Below are positions 6,783 through 6,880 of a DNA stretch of 6,880 nt, piece by piece (position 1 is the first letter of the stretch; each line of letters starts with the position of its first letter). The translations under genes were made by a program, and so were the position numbers. Origin of the DNA: Candidatus Zixiibacteriota bacterium (GTDB lineage: Bacteria > Zixibacteria > MSB-5A5 > GN15 > FEB-12). The DNA lies in assembly GCA_018816665.1 (NCBI GenBank), contig JAHIVM010000118.1:1-6880 (forward strand), read 5' to 3'. A model generated the notes under the pieces. It did not search any database and had not been told where the DNA came from. It was given only the letters and a program-made list of their open reading frames with translations.

Positions 6783-6810
6783 CATATATCTCGGCTGAAT
6801 GTCGGAAACC

Positions 6811-6880
6811 TTAGAAGGTCCAGACACCCGGCAGACAGGACATCGTCGTAGCGTTGAAGTAGTAGTCAATCAACGCCGTA
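6811..6880 (-). CDS. C-terminal fragment of a minus-strand gene, possibly another dockerin-ended protein
   Basis: The last 22 codons of a gene entering from the right edge, ending with TAA at 6811-6813. The frame is open to the window edge, and a strong minus-strand terminator follows, which supports a real gene end. The residues include ALIDYYFNATTMSC and finish GVWTF. The segment DYYFNATTMSC can be aligned without gaps to NFLFGATSAPC at the end of the 713-residue dockerin protein in this window: Phe, Ala, Thr and Cys are identical and the other aromatic position is conserved. It may therefore be the end of a second dockerin or a related secretion tail. The fragment is too short to be sure, and no calcium loop is inside the window. 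Confidence 0.55.
   Translation of the reverse strand, partial: TALIDYYFNATTMSCLPGVWTF

Noticed and set aside
6310..6798. A 162-codon plus-strand open frame across the 5' part of the protease gene
   Set aside because: It runs through the terminator hairpin and opposite the HEMGH-encoding sequence, and its Gln/Arg/His-rich translation has no recognisable domain.

Overview
The window is GC-rich bacterial DNA with six protein-coding genes, two of them cut by the window edges. I see no rRNA, tRNA, CRISPR array, insertion sequence or integrase. A secreted protein ending in a dockerin-type double EF-hand, a response regulator of the HD-GYP class, a PDZ-less M50 membrane protease and a large secreted beta-rich protein together suggest a Gram-negative-type bacterium, perhaps of the FCB superphylum or a candidate phylum such as Zixibacteria. 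That placement rests on protein style only and is tentative.

Layout. (1) 1-1601, plus strand: the tail of an unidentified gene overlaps by ATGA a 485-residue exported protein. The middle and C-terminal modules of that protein resemble those of tail-fibre-like or appendage proteins. (2) 1621-1651: a strong hairpin with T-tracts on both sides ends this unit and also the oppositely oriented gene beyond it. (3) 1675-3816, minus strand: a 713-residue secreted multidomain protein with a signal peptide, beta domains, a central region that looks like a degenerate cysteine-peptidase fold, an Ig-like region and a C-terminal dockerin. (4) 3817-4142: a divergent intergenic region with a 9-bp hairpin and a short direct repeat. 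(5) 4143-5672, plus strand: a REC-GAF-HD-GYP protein with all signature residues, predicted to degrade cyclic-di-GMP under control of phosphorylation. (6) 5644-6705, minus strand: an M50 site-2-type protease whose 3' end overlaps the HD-GYP gene tail-to-tail by 29 bp. (7) 6712-6782: a perfect TATAAT box for the protease gene, and just upstream of it a minus-strand terminator. (8) 6811-6880: the last 22 codons of another minus-strand gene that this terminator ends.

The genes do not form one obvious pathway. The left part looks like the end of an operon for exported structural proteins, the middle is a free-standing secreted protein, and the right part has a c-di-GMP signalling protein convergent with a membrane protease. 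The points most worth a second look are the exported tail-fibre-like protein, the pseudo-peptidase core of the dockerin protein, and the possibly leaderless start of the protease gene.
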